Shown one piece after another: positions 1-8,018 of a stretch of 64,000 nucleotides of DNA; positions within the stretch are counted from its first letter, which is position 1, and every line of letters starts with the position of its first letter. This stretch comes from Caballeronia cordobensis (GTDB lineage Bacteria; Pseudomonadota; Gammaproteobacteria; Burkholderiales; Burkholderiaceae). The stretch spans positions 169,879-233,878 of the forward strand of contig NZ_FCNY02000011.1 in the NCBI RefSeq assembly GCF_001544575.2, written 5' to 3'. The notes beneath the pieces are model-generated. The model was not told the origin of the DNA. It saw nothing but the letters and a program-made list of their open reading frames with translations, and ran no database searches. The position numbers and the translations under genes are program-made.

Positions 1-302
1 ATCTGTATGCGTCCGCGGGCGCGGACGGTCTCTTCCTGCCCGCGCTCGTGCAGCCGTCCGACATCGAAGCGATCGTCGGCGCAATCCGCCTGCCGCTGAA
101 CGTCATGGCCCTTCCGGGTCTGGCCGATGCCGCGACGCTTGGACAACTCGGCGTGCGCCGGCTCAGCGCGGGCAGCGGCATCTCGCAGGTCGTGCTCGGC
201 CGGACGAAGGCCCTGGCAGCCGACTTTCTGGCGCACGGCCGTTCCGATGCGCTGAATGACCAGCCCTTGCCCTACTCAGAGATTCAGCGTCTTTTCGCCT
301 GA
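1..302 (+). CDS. Isocitrate lyase/PEP mutase family protein, C-terminal part (5' end outside window)
   Basis: The reading frame is open from the first bases (codons in frame with position 3) to a TGA at 300-302, so only the last ~99 residues are present. Visible are a segment reading YASAGADGLFLPAL, then PLNVMALPG, then GVRRLSAGSG, the order seen at the end of the TIM barrel of the PEP mutase/isocitrate lyase superfamily, where members cleave or form C-C or C-P bonds of 2-oxo acids such as 2-methylisocitrate or oxaloacetate. The catalytic loop and metal ligands lie upstream of the window, so the substrate cannot be told. The next gene starts 52 bp downstream on the same strand and may be co-transcribed. 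Confidence 0.8.
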   Translation, partial: LYASAGADGLFLPALVQPSDIEAIVGAIRLPLNVMALPGLADAATLGQLGVRRLSAGSGISQVVLGRTKALAADFLAHGRSDALNDQPLPYSEIQRLFA

Positions 303-354
303 GCCGACCGGTCAGGCTTTTATCCGTATCGATCTACCCACCATGGAGAGAATC

Positions 355-1092
355 ATGATGCTCGAAGGAAAACGCGCGCTCGTCACGGGAGCAAGCCGCG
401 GTATCGGCGCTTCGATTGCGAAGGCGCTGGCGGCTGCCGGCGCGGATGTCGCCATCACGTACGAGAAGTCGTCGGAACAGGCTGCTGCCGTGGCGAAGGC
501 GATCGAAGCCGAGGGCCGGCGCGGCATCGCGATCCAGGCCGATAGCGCCGATGCAGCGGCCATTCACGCGTCCGTGCAGAAGACGGTCGAGGCGCTGGGC
601 GGCCTCGATATCCTGGTCAACAACGCCGGCATTCTTCGAATGGGCAACGTGCAGGACATATCCATCGAAGATATCGACGCGACGCTCAACGTGAATGTGC
701 GCGCGCCGATCCTGGCCGCAAAGGCGGCGATTCCGCATCTCAAGGCGAATGGACGGATCATTTCCATCGGCAGCTATTTCGCCGACCGCGTTCCGGCGTC
801 GTTGCTCGGCGTCTACTCCGCGTCCAAGTCCGCGCTCGTCGCGCTCACGCAGGGGCTGGCGCGCGAACTCGGCGCGCACGGGATCACGGCGAATCTGGTG
901 CAGCCCGGCTCCATCGATACGGACATGAACCCGGTCGAAGGTCCGTTCGCCGCGACGTTGAAAGCGTTGACGGCCACCGGCGAATACGGCAAAGGCGACG
1001 ACATCGCGCAAGCCGTGGTCTTCCTTGCGAGCGCCAACGCCAGCTACATCACCGGCGCGACGCTGACTGTCGATGGCGGCGCGAACGCCTGA
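355..1092 (+). CDS. SDR family NAD(P)-dependent oxidoreductase
   Basis: This is a classical short-chain dehydrogenase of 245 residues. The N-terminal cofactor motif TGASRGIG, the NNAG motif after strand 4, a Ser in SIGS and the YSASK catalytic pair are all present, and the C-terminus ends in VDGG. It should reduce a carbonyl or oxidise an alcohol with NAD(P); the substrate is unknown. The frame is open upstream, but ATG 355 is preferred because GGAGAG lies 4 bases upstream; ATG 358 is equally possible. It follows a PEP-mutase-like gene on the same strand and is convergent with the amidohydrolase downstream. Confidence 0.88.
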   Translation: MMLEGKRALVTGASRGIGASIAKALAAAGADVAITYEKSSEQAAAVAKAIEAEGRRGIAIQADSADAAAIHASVQKTVEALGGLDILVNNAGILRMGNVQDISIEDIDATLNVNVRAPILAAKAAIPHLKANGRIISIGSYFADRVPASLLGVYSASKSALVALTQGLARELGAHGITANLVQPGSIDTDMNPVEGPFAATLKALTATGEYGKGDDIAQAVVFLASANASYITGATLTVDGGANA

Positions 1093-1104
1093 CGGCACTT
1101 GCGG

Positions 1105-1944
1105 TCAGGAGGCCGCCGCGTCGAAGCCGAAAAGCCGTCGCGGGGTCTCCCATTGAATCTGCCGGCGAGTCTGCGAATCGGGAACGATCCGCTCGAAGAG
1201 CTTCAGCAGCGGACCGTAGTCGAGGCGCTCGGTAGCCCGCAGGAACGGCCAGTCGGAGCCCCACACGCAGTGTTGCGGCCCGAATACGCGCAGCAAGGTG
1301 TGCGCATAGCGCCAGGTATCCTCGTAGGGGTAAGCGTCGCCGGAGTATTTTTGCCAGCCGGACAGCTTGACGGCCGTGCGCCCGGTATCGGCCAGGCGCA
1401 GCAGCGCTTCGAAGCCGGGCTGATCCACGCCCGCGCCCGCCTGCGGCCGCCCGCAGTGATCGATCACGAGCGCCGCCGCCTGTTTCTGAAGCCACGGCTG
1501 GAGCGCGAGCATCTGATCTTCCGCGACCTGAACCTGAGCGATCATGCCGAGATCCGCGAGCATGCCGAAAAGCGCACCCGCGCCGAGCACCGCTTCGACG
1601 CCTTCCATCGCGGGATTGAACGCGACCCCGACCACGCCTTCGCGCTTCAGGGACATGAGCTCGTCCCGCGCAATGTCGTTATCGACGACCGCAATGCCGC
1701 GAAGACGGCCTTCGTAGCGGGCAATGGCATCGAGAAGACATCGGTTGTCCGTGCGATATCCGCTGGTCGGTCCAACCAGAAGCGCATGCCGCACGCCATA
1801 AGCATCGAGCACGTGGACAAATTGCGCCGCCGTGCCGATTTCCTGGCCTTCGGGCCGATACACCGTGTCATCGCGATAAGGGAAGCGCACGGGATCGAAC
1901 AGATGGCAATGGCAGTCGATCTTGTCTTCTTCGAAAACGCTCAT
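1105..1944 (-). CDS. Amidohydrolase family protein (2-pyrone-4,6-dicarboxylate lactonase-like)
   Basis: A 279-residue metal-dependent hydrolase of the amidohydrolase-2 type. The first metal-binding motif DCHCHLFD (HxH) is near residue 10; later landmarks are VIDHCGRP, VKLSGW and CVWGSDWPF, which in this family supply the remaining His and Asp residues of the TIM-barrel active site. Relatives hydrolyse lactones such as 2-pyrone-4,6-dicarboxylate or sugar lactones. ATG 1944 is chosen because homology begins there; the open frame continues upstream without recognisable protein. It is convergent with the SDR gene. Confidence 0.85.
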   Translation of the reverse strand: MSVFEEDKIDCHCHLFDPVRFPYRDDTVYRPEGQEIGTAAQFVHVLDAYGVRHALLVGPTSGYRTDNRCLLDAIARYEGRLRGIAVVDNDIARDELMSLKREGVVGVAFNPAMEGVEAVLGAGALFGMLADLGMIAQVQVAEDQMLALQPWLQKQAAALVIDHCGRPQAGAGVDQPGFEALLRLADTGRTAVKLSGWQKYSGDAYPYEDTWRYAHTLLRVFGPQHCVWGSDWPFLRATERLDYGPLLKLFERIVPDSQTRRQIQWETPRRLFGFDAAAS

Positions 1945-2023
1945 TCGGACGTACTCCAGCGTGTTGTTGGTTTGAAAGCGGGCAGGCCGATAACATGCGC
2001 GGCAACGCCCCCGCACGGCGAGT

Positions 2024-2509
2024 TTATCGACGTTCGGCTTGCGGCGTTGCGCGCGGCAGATGCGGCGCGTTCTGCGCGATGTGATCGAGTTCGTCGCGCA
2101 CGGCGTCGAGCGCGCGCGCGTCATGCACGCAAGGATCGGCGGCGTGAATCGCTTCGAGCCGCCGCCGCACCGCGCCATACTGCGCGCCCGCCCGGCGATG
2201 CAGCTCGGCGCGCTCGCTGTAGCGCAGGAAGGTTTGCAGCGACGCCAGCACGGCCGCGCTCAGGCTCGTCATGCCGATCACGACGCGCACGTCCGGCGAC
2301 ACCGCGGTTGCGACGAGCGACAAGAACGCCGACGTGCCCGTCGCCGCCGTGATGCCGATGACGGCAAGACCGAGCCGCCTGCCGCAGGCCGTGAGCCGGT
2401 CGGCCATCGTGTAATGGCGGACCTGCGATTCGCGCGCGCGCCGGATCCACGCCAGCACGAGCGCGTGCATGTCGCGGGGCGGTTCGAAGAGAGATGGCGT
2501 AACGGTCAT
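2024..2509 (-). CDS. SLATT-like two-transmembrane protein
   Basis: A 161-residue protein with a cytoplasmic helical start, two adjacent hydrophobic segments at about residues 46-68 and 75-95, and a helical tail that begins RYSERAELHRRAGAQYGAVRR. That order (2TM hairpin then a helical bundle with an AE.HR.AG.QY signature) is what is seen in SLATT/DUF4231-type proteins. SLATT domains are proposed pore-forming effectors in nucleotide-signalling conflict systems, but no cyclase or SLOG gene is adjacent, so a stand-alone membrane role is just as likely. Assignment is by pattern only. Confidence 0.55.
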   Translation of the reverse strand: MTVTPSLFEPPRDMHALVLAWIRRARESQVRHYTMADRLTACGRRLGLAVIGITAATGTSAFLSLVATAVSPDVRVVIGMTSLSAAVLASLQTFLRYSERAELHRRAGAQYGAVRRRLEAIHAADPCVHDARALDAVRDELDHIAQNAPHLPRATPQAERR

Positions 2510-2571
2510 GTCTTAAGCAATTTAAGAACAGACCGTATGGTGCTTAAGAAAGCGGACAGTTCATGTCCCGG

Positions 2572-2979
2572 TCATCGCGCCGCCTGGATCATCTTCCAGC
2601 CATTGCCGGCGGGATCGCGAAAGCCGGCATCGACGCTGCCGTAGCGCTCGACCGGCTCCTGCGTGAACTCCACGCCGCGCGCCTTGAGCCGCTCGCACTC
2701 CGCGCGGCAGTCCGCGACCGAGAGCACGAGCGGCGGCATCGCGCCCTTGGCGACCATCGCGCGCAGCGTGTGCGCGGTGGCGTCGTCGTGAATGGGCGCG
2801 CCGGGCGCGAACAGGCCGAGCTGGAACGACGGCTGATCCGGATGCTGCACGGTGAGCCAGCGGTAAGCGCCGTTGCGCACGTCCGTGTGAACGCGAAATC
2901 CGAGCTTGTCCACATAGAATGCGAGCGCTTCGTCCTGATCGTCGACATAGACGCCCGCCACACTGATGCCCTGGTTCAT
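2572..2979 (-). CDS. VOC family protein (glyoxalase/bleomycin resistance fold)
   Basis: A 135-residue single VOC module with two beta-alpha-beta-beta-beta halves: GVYVDDQDEALAFYVDKLGF at the start and FRDPAGNGWKMIQ at the end. The start ATG 2979 is preceded by the strong site AAGGAGG, and its ATGA overlaps the stop of the AraC gene upstream, so the two are translationally coupled. Pairs of a small AraC regulator and a VOC protein are common in proteobacteria; the substrate of this branch is not known. Confidence 0.85.
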   Translation of the reverse strand: MNQGISVAGVYVDDQDEALAFYVDKLGFRVHTDVRNGAYRWLTVQHPDQPSFQLGLFAPGAPIHDDATAHTLRAMVAKGAMPPLVLSVADCRAECERLKARGVEFTQEPVERYGSVDAGFRDPAGNGWKMIQAAR

Positions 2980-3488
2980 GTGTCCTCCTTGGTTGATGAT
3001 GGCCTCAATGTAGCCTTCGCGGCGCGCCGCCGCTTCTCCAAAACTGCGGTGTCGAGATCGGGCCGTTGCGCGGCCTTCAGCACGCATGCGGGCACGCGAT
3101 CCAGCGCGGAACTGGCGGCGCGCGCCTCCGTGCGCATCGCACCCGGCGTCTTGCCCGTGATGTCGCGAAAGATGCGCCCGAACGTACCGAGACTTTCCCA
3201 GCCGGTGACGAACGCGATATCCGTGATCGGCAAATCCGTGTCGCGCAGCAGCGTGACGGCCTGCTCGATGCGACGCGTCAGCAGATAGCGATGCGGCGGA
3301 ATGCCGAACGCGCGCTTGAACGAGCGCGCGAAATGCGCTTCGGACACGCCGCTGACAGCGGCCAGGCGTTTCACGGGCCAGTCTTCGTGCGACGACGCGT
3401 CCATGCGGTCTTTCGCGCGCAGCAGACGGCGCAGCAGAGCGGGGTCTTCCAGGTCGTGATCGTTTGAAGGCATGGCGAATGGCATCAT
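2976..3488 (-). CDS. Short AraC family transcriptional regulator
   Basis: About 170 residues, mostly one AraC-type double helix-turn-helix: the first HTH around LAAVSGVSEAHFARSFKRAFG, then PHRYLLTRRIEQAVTLL and the second around ITDIAFVTGWESLGTFGRIF. There is no sensory N-terminal domain. The start is uncertain: ATG 3488 overlaps the TGA of dgdR (TGATG), ATG 3485 follows at once, and ATG 3473 would give 165 residues. Its stop overlaps the VOC start by ATGA. Coupling to the VOC gene suggests it controls that gene or senses the same compound. Confidence 0.82.
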   Translation of the reverse strand: MMPFAMPSNDHDLEDPALLRRLLRAKDRMDASSHEDWPVKRLAAVSGVSEAHFARSFKRAFGIPPHRYLLTRRIEQAVTLLRDTDLPITDIAFVTGWESLGTFGRIFRDITGKTPGAMRTEARAASSALDRVPACVLKAAQRPDLDTAVLEKRRRAAKATLRPSSTKEDT

Positions 3489-4372
3489 CAGAGCAAAGGC
3501 AGCGTCTTCCGGATGTGCTCGGCGAAGGCAGCCGTCAATAGCGACGGCCGCTCGCGCGCGAATTTCAGCGAGATGCCGACGGCCGGCAGCGCGGGCAACG
3601 CGGCATCGGCGTTGAGCACGCAGAGATCGGCGGGCACGGCCGTCTGCGTGATGACCGCGAACGCCTGCCCCGAGCGGACCAGCGCCGTGAGCCCGGCAAG
3701 ACTGCTGCTCGCATACGCGATGCGATAGGCCCTGCCGGCGCGCCGCAGCGCATCGCAGGCGGCGATGTGATCGAGCGTGTCGGGGTCCGAGAGCGCGAGC
3801 GGCAGCGGGTCGTAATGCGCCGAATCCATGCCCGGCCCGCCGATCCAGACGAGTTGCTCGCGCCGGATGATGTCGCCGCCGGGCGTATCTTCGGGCAGTG
3901 AAAGCATCGCGAGATCGAGCGCGCGCTTTTTCAGTTGCTCGGCGAGCCGCGGCGTCGGGCCGCACACGACTTCCACGAGCGCATGCGGATGCTGGCTCGA
4001 GAACTGCCGCAGCAAGGCCGGCAGAAAGACGGCGGCGTAATCGTCGGGACAGCCGAAGCGGATGCTGCCCGAGAGCCCTTTGCCGCACAGATCGGCCATG
4101 GCTTCGTCGTGCAGCCTGAGAATGCGCTGCGCGTGGACGAGCAGGCGCTCGCCGGGGTTCGTCAGCACCACGCCGCGCCCGGTGCGCTGAAAAAGCGGCT
4201 GATCGACGATTTCTTCGAGCCGCTTCATCTGCTGGCTGAGCGCCGATTGCGTCCGGCCGATGCGCTCCGACGCGCGGCTCAACGCTCGCACCTCGGCAAT
4301 GACGGCGAAAGAACGCAACAATTCGATTTCGAGCGAAAGGCCCAAGATATTAGCTCCGCTTCTGGCTCGCAT
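3488..4372 (-). CDS. dgdR: LysR family regulator of 2,2-dialkylglycine decarboxylase (DgdR-like)
   Basis: A 294-residue LysR-type regulator: N-terminal winged HTH (LSRASERIGRTQSALSQQMKRLEE) and a C-terminal substrate-binding-like effector domain with GSIRFGCPDD and QAFAVITQ. It is divergent from dgdA with a 74-bp intergenic region, the arrangement described for dgdR/dgdA of Burkholderia cepacia, where DgdR controls dgdA in response to 2-methylalanine. The name rests on this context plus the LysR fold. The gene runs into the AraC gene with a one-base stop/start overlap. Confidence 0.82.
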   Translation of the reverse strand: MRARSGANILGLSLEIELLRSFAVIAEVRALSRASERIGRTQSALSQQMKRLEEIVDQPLFQRTGRGVVLTNPGERLLVHAQRILRLHDEAMADLCGKGLSGSIRFGCPDDYAAVFLPALLRQFSSQHPHALVEVVCGPTPRLAEQLKKRALDLAMLSLPEDTPGGDIIRREQLVWIGGPGMDSAHYDPLPLALSDPDTLDHIAACDALRRAGRAYRIAYASSSLAGLTALVRSGQAFAVITQTAVPADLCVLNADAALPALPAVGISLKFARERPSLLTAAFAEHIRKTLPLL

Positions 4373-4446
4373 TAAAACTATTCGATTCTATAAAACCAGC
4401 GCGCCGTCTACACTGCAAATTCATCGCCATCGCCAGGAGAAGCCCG

Positions 4447-5748
4447 GTGTCCCTGAACAACGACGCAACGTTCTGGCGCAATGCCAGGAACCATCTGATC
4501 CGCTACGGCGGCACGTTCGAGCCGATGATCGTCGAGCGCGCGCAAGGCAGCTTCGTCTACGACGCCGACGGCCGCGCGATCCTCGATTTCACGTCGGGCC
4601 AAATGAGCGCCGTGCTCGGCCACAGTCATCCGGAAATCGTGTCGGTCATCAGCGAGTATGCGGGCAAGCTCGACCATCTTTTCAGCGGGATGCTGTCGCG
4701 CCCCGTGGTCGATCTCGCTACGCGTCTTGCCGATATCACGCCCGCCGGGCTCGATCGCGCGCTTTTGCTCAGCACGGGCGCGGAGTCGAACGAAGCGGCG
4801 ATCCGCATGGCGAAGCTCGTCACCGGGCGCTATGAAGTGGTCGGTTTCGCGCAGTCGTGGCACGGCATGACGGGCCACGCCGCGTCGGCGACGTACAGCG
4901 CCGGGCGCAAGGGCGTGGGCCCGGCGGCGGTCGGCTCCTTCGCGATTCCCGCGCCGTTCGCGTACCGCGCGCGCTTCGAGCGCAACGGACAATACGACTG
5001 GCTCGCGGAACTGGATTACGCGTTCGATCTCATCGACCGCCAGTCGAGCGGCAATCTCGCCGCGTTCATCGCGGAGCCGATTCTGAGCTCGGGCGGCATC
5101 ATCGAATTGCCGGAAGGCTACATGGCGGCGCTCAAGCGCAAGTGCGAGGAGCGCGGCATGCTGCTGATTCTCGATGAAGCGCAAACCGGCATCGGCCGCA
5201 CCGGCACGATGTTCGCGTGCCAGCGCGACGGCGTCACGCCCGACATCCTCACGCTGTCGAAAACGCTCGGCGCGGGCTTGCCGCTCGCGGCGGTGGTGAC
5301 ATCGGCGGAAATCGAAGAGAAGGCGCACGAACTCGGCTATCTGTTCTACACGACGCACGTCTCCGACCCGCTGCCCGCCGCCGTCGGCTTGCGCGTGCTG
5401 GACGTGGTCGAGCGCGACGGGCTCGTCGCACGCGCAAACGTGATGAGCGCGCGCCTGAGACGCGGCCTGCTCGATCTGATGGAGCGCTTCGACTGCATCG
5501 GCGACGTGCGCGGACGCGGCTTGCTGCTGGGCGTGGAAATCGTCAAGGACCGCCGCTCGAAAGAGCCCGCCGATGGCCTCGGCGCGAAGATCACGCGCGA
5601 GTGCATGAATCTCGGCCTGAGCATGAACATCGTGCAATTGCCGGGCATGGGCGGCGTGTTCCGCATCGCGCCGCCTCTGACCGTGAGCGAGGAAGAGATC
5701 GACCTCGGGCTGAACCTGCTCGGCCAGGCCATCGAGCGATCCTTATAG
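4447..5748 (+). CDS. dgdA: 2,2-dialkylglycine decarboxylase (PLP-dependent)
   Basis: A 433-residue class-III aminotransferase-fold enzyme, the same length as B. cepacia DgdA. It decarboxylates 2,2-dialkylglycines such as 2-aminoisobutyrate and transfers the amino group to pyruvate, giving a ketone, CO2 and alanine. The PLP lysine is K272 in LTLSKTLGAG, the PLP-nitrogen aspartate is D243 in ILDEAQTG, and STGAESNEAAIR forms the phosphate site. The start codon is GTG 4447, with AGGAGA six bases upstream. Divergent dgdR is next door. It is convergent with the next regulator gene, with only four bases between stops. Confidence 0.93.
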   Translation: MSLNNDATFWRNARNHLIRYGGTFEPMIVERAQGSFVYDADGRAILDFTSGQMSAVLGHSHPEIVSVISEYAGKLDHLFSGMLSRPVVDLATRLADITPAGLDRALLLSTGAESNEAAIRMAKLVTGRYEVVGFAQSWHGMTGHAASATYSAGRKGVGPAAVGSFAIPAPFAYRARFERNGQYDWLAELDYAFDLIDRQSSGNLAAFIAEPILSSGGIIELPEGYMAALKRKCEERGMLLILDEAQTGIGRTGTMFACQRDGVTPDILTLSKTLGAGLPLAAVVTSAEIEEKAHELGYLFYTTHVSDPLPAAVGLRVLDVVERDGLVARANVMSARLRRGLLDLMERFDCIGDVRGRGLLLGVEIVKDRRSKEPADGLGAKITRECMNLGLSMNIVQLPGMGGVFRIAPPLTVSEEEIDLGLNLLGQAIERSL

Positions 5749-5752
5749 TCAG

Positions 5753-6718
5753 TCAGCGCAACTCGGCGCGCAGATCGCGCACGCCGCGGCCGAGGCGCTG
5801 GCGCAGGAGCGTGCGCAGCGTCGCGCCGTCGTCGTAACCGACTTCGGCGGCGATCGCTTCGATGTCGAGGCCGCTGCCGTGCAGAAGCGACTGCGCACGT
5901 TCCACGCGCAAGTCCTGAAAGTACGCCAGCGGCGATTTCCCGAGCACCTCGTTGCAGCGGCGTTGCAGCGAACGCGTGCTGGTCGCGAGCGCGCTCGCGG
6001 CGTCCTGCAGCGAGAAGCCCTCTTTCAGACGATCGCGCGCCCAGCGCTCGAAGCGCTGGATCAGCGGATCGGCCTGCGCCAGATGATTCGGAATGATGTA
6101 AGGCGCCTGCAGCGTGCGGATATCGGCGAGCAGATAGCGCGACACGAGCGCGGCCAGCTCCGGGCTCGCCTTGCGGATGAGCCATAGCGCGAGATCGAGA
6201 TGGCCGAGCGCCGCGCCGGCCGTCACGCCGATATCGGTCGGCACGAGCATGCGCGTTTCATCGAGCGCGACATGCGGATAGCGCTGCCTGAAAAGCGGCG
6301 CGAGCGACCAGGTCGTCGTCGCTTGCCGATGATCGAGCAGGCCCGCTTCGGCAAGCAAAAACGTGCCGATGCACGACGCCGCGATCAGCGCGCCGTCGGC
6401 CCGCCATTGCCGCACCTGCCGCAGCGCCGCCTTCACGTCCACGCGTTCGAGCGCAGGCAGGAGCTTGTCCGGCGTTGTCGCGCCGATTGCGGGAACGATC
6501 ACCCAGTCCGGTTTCAGATCCGCTTCGATGGGCCGCACCGGAATCGCGAAGCCCTGCCCCGAGCGCACACGCCTGCGCACGCCAACCGTCGTCACTTGAA
6601 AATGCGGCGTTCCGTTCATCATGCGGGCGGCGAGACCGTTCGCGGCCGCGAGCACGTCGAGCGTCACGGCGAGGCCGGTATCGAAGACGCCGTCGAGGGC
6701 GAGGATGGCGATGCGCAT
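5753..6718 (-). CDS. GlxA family transcriptional regulator (DJ-1/PfpI plus AraC HTH)
   Basis: A 321-residue regulator with an N-terminal DJ-1/PfpI-like domain (residues ~1-190, IAILALDGVFDTG, then IAASCIGTFLLAEAGLLD around the nucleophile elbow) and a C-terminal AraC HTH (LQDAASALATSTRSLQRRCN, then IEAIAAEVGYDDGATLRTLL). This architecture is typical of GlxA-type activators of amino-acid or betaine catabolic genes. It is divergent from the small gene at 6829, with a 16-bp palindrome in the spacer that may be its operator. Confidence 0.88.
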   Translation of the reverse strand: MRIAILALDGVFDTGLAVTLDVLAAANGLAARMMNGTPHFQVTTVGVRRRVRSGQGFAIPVRPIEADLKPDWVIVPAIGATTPDKLLPALERVDVKAALRQVRQWRADGALIAASCIGTFLLAEAGLLDHRQATTTWSLAPLFRQRYPHVALDETRMLVPTDIGVTAGAALGHLDLALWLIRKASPELAALVSRYLLADIRTLQAPYIIPNHLAQADPLIQRFERWARDRLKEGFSLQDAASALATSTRSLQRRCNEVLGKSPLAYFQDLRVERAQSLLHGSGLDIEAIAAEVGYDDGATLRTLLRQRLGRGVRDLRAELR

Positions 6719-6737
6719 GGCGTAAACGACCCTAAAG

Positions 6738-6753
6738 TTGTCAGTTGTGACAA
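6738..6753. promoter_or_regulatory. Palindromic operator candidate between the GlxA-type regulator and the 6829 gene
   Basis: TTGTCA-GTTG-TGACAA is a perfect inverted repeat with six-base arms. It lies 20 bases upstream of the regulator start and 76 bases upstream of the divergent gene, so one site could serve both promoters. A role as binding site for the GlxA-type regulator is inference from position and symmetry. Confidence 0.5.
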
Positions 6754-6828
6754 TACAGCTTTTAGAGCGCCGAGGCTACATTGATCTCCGTTGCGCACCG
6801 CAATGAACCCTTTGAAAAGGAGATCGCC

Positions 6829-7119
6829 ATGAAAGTCATCGCCGTTGCTTCGGTCAACAAGCCGCTCACGCCTGAAGAGCGCCAGCAGATCATGCCGAAG
6901 GAAGTGCCCGCCACGCTCAAGCTCTATCTCGACGGCAGAATCGAGCAGTTCTGGTACCGGCAGGACGCGCCGGGCGTGGTGTTTCTGATGAACGTCGATT
7001 CGCTCGACGAAGCCCGCGCGACCGTGGAAGCCCTGCCGCTCGCGGCGGGCGGCCATGCGAAATACGAGTTGATGCAGGTCGGTCCGCTCGCGCCGCTGGG
7101 CTTGCTGTTGCAGAAGTAA
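6829..7119 (+). CDS. Small muconolactone-isomerase-like (dimeric alpha/beta barrel) protein
   Basis: A 96-residue protein; ATG 6829 is chosen because AAAAGGAG stands six bases upstream. The sequence has the plan of small ferredoxin-like barrel proteins related to muconolactone delta-isomerase and YciI: beta strand MKVIAVASV, a helix with EERQQIMPKEVPATL, a strand ending in EQFWYRQDAPGVVFLM, then a DEARATVEALPL helix and a final strand KYELMQVGPL. No muconate-pathway genes are nearby, so the reaction is unknown. It is probably the target of the divergent GlxA-type regulator. Confidence 0.7.
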   Translation: MKVIAVASVNKPLTPEERQQIMPKEVPATLKLYLDGRIEQFWYRQDAPGVVFLMNVDSLDEARATVEALPLAAGGHAKYELMQVGPLAPLGLLLQK

Positions 7120-7142
7120 AGCGCAGTGGAGAAGGCGCGCGC

Positions 7143-8018
7143 TCAGTGATGCGCCCGCGCCTTCGCCGCGGCATTGATTCCGCCCGCGATGAACTCGCGC
7201 GCATGCTTCGCGAGATCCATGCCGTCGTCCCACAGGTTGCGCCAGATCGCGAGCGTGTTCGACAACTGCTCGTTCACGACCGTCGATGAAAAGCTTTCGA
7301 AGGTCACGACGCCCTGATAGCCGATCATCGCGAGCGCGTGAAAGAACTGCGAGAAGTCGATCGTGCCCGAGCCGAGATAACCGCGATTGCTCTCGCCGAT
7401 ATGCACGTAGCCGAGCCGCTTGCCGCATTCGAGCACGGGCTGCATGAAATCCGATTCCTCGATGTTCATGTGATACGTATCGAGATGCACGACGACATTC
7501 GGCGCGTTCACTTCATCGATCAACGCGAGTGCCTGCGACGCGGTGTTCAACAGATTGCTTTCATAGCGATTGACGACTTCGAGGCCCAGCGTGACGTTCT
7601 TCTTCTGCGCGAACTCGGCGATGCGCCTGAGCGAATCGATCGAATTCCGGCGGCCCTGCTTCGTGACCGGCGCGGAATACTTCGCCATCGCGCCATACAG
7701 AATGCCGCCGAAATAATGGCCGCCCAGTTCCGCCGTGATCGTGATGCCCTCTTCCAGCAACGCCACGCCCCGCGCGACCGTCGCGCTGTCTTCGCTGGAC
7801 ACGTCGGCATCGAACGTCAGGCCGCGCGAGCAGCCGATATCCAGTTGATGCTCCTGCAACAGATCGCGCGTGAGCGCGAGGTCCATCACCTTCGGACCAT
7901 GCAGCGAAAGCTCGACGAGATCGAACCCGGCGGCTTTGGTCTGACTGACGACCTTGCGCGTCGATTCCGGCGTCAGATCGCCCGCCCAAACCAGTGCATG
8001 TACGCCAAGCTTGTTCAT
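7143..8018 (-). CDS. Sugar phosphate isomerase/epimerase (D-tagatose 3-epimerase-like)
   Basis: A 291-residue TIM barrel of the xylose-isomerase-like superfamily. The four metal ligands of the ketose 3-epimerase group can be followed: E in LGLEVVNRYE, D in HLDTYHMNIEE, H in VHIGESNRG and E in TFESF. Such enzymes epimerise D-tagatose, D-psicose or related ketoses at C3. ATG 8018 overlaps the preceding permease stop by four bases (ATGA), so it is the last gene of the sugar ABC operon and probably acts on the imported sugar. Confidence 0.86.
   Translation of the reverse strand: MNKLGVHALVWAGDLTPESTRKVVSQTKAAGFDLVELSLHGPKVMDLALTRDLLQEHQLDIGCSRGLTFDADVSSEDSATVARGVALLEEGITITAELGGHYFGGILYGAMAKYSAPVTKQGRRNSIDSLRRIAEFAQKKNVTLGLEVVNRYESNLLNTASQALALIDEVNAPNVVVHLDTYHMNIEESDFMQPVLECGKRLGYVHIGESNRGYLGSGTIDFSQFFHALAMIGYQGVVTFESFSSTVVNEQLSNTLAIWRNLWDDGMDLAKHAREFIAGGINAAAKARAHH

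Noticed and set aside
1099..2352. Long plus-strand open frame opposite the amidohydrolase gene
   Set aside because: The composition is Arg/Ala-rich without motifs, while the minus strand encodes a recognisable amidohydrolase.
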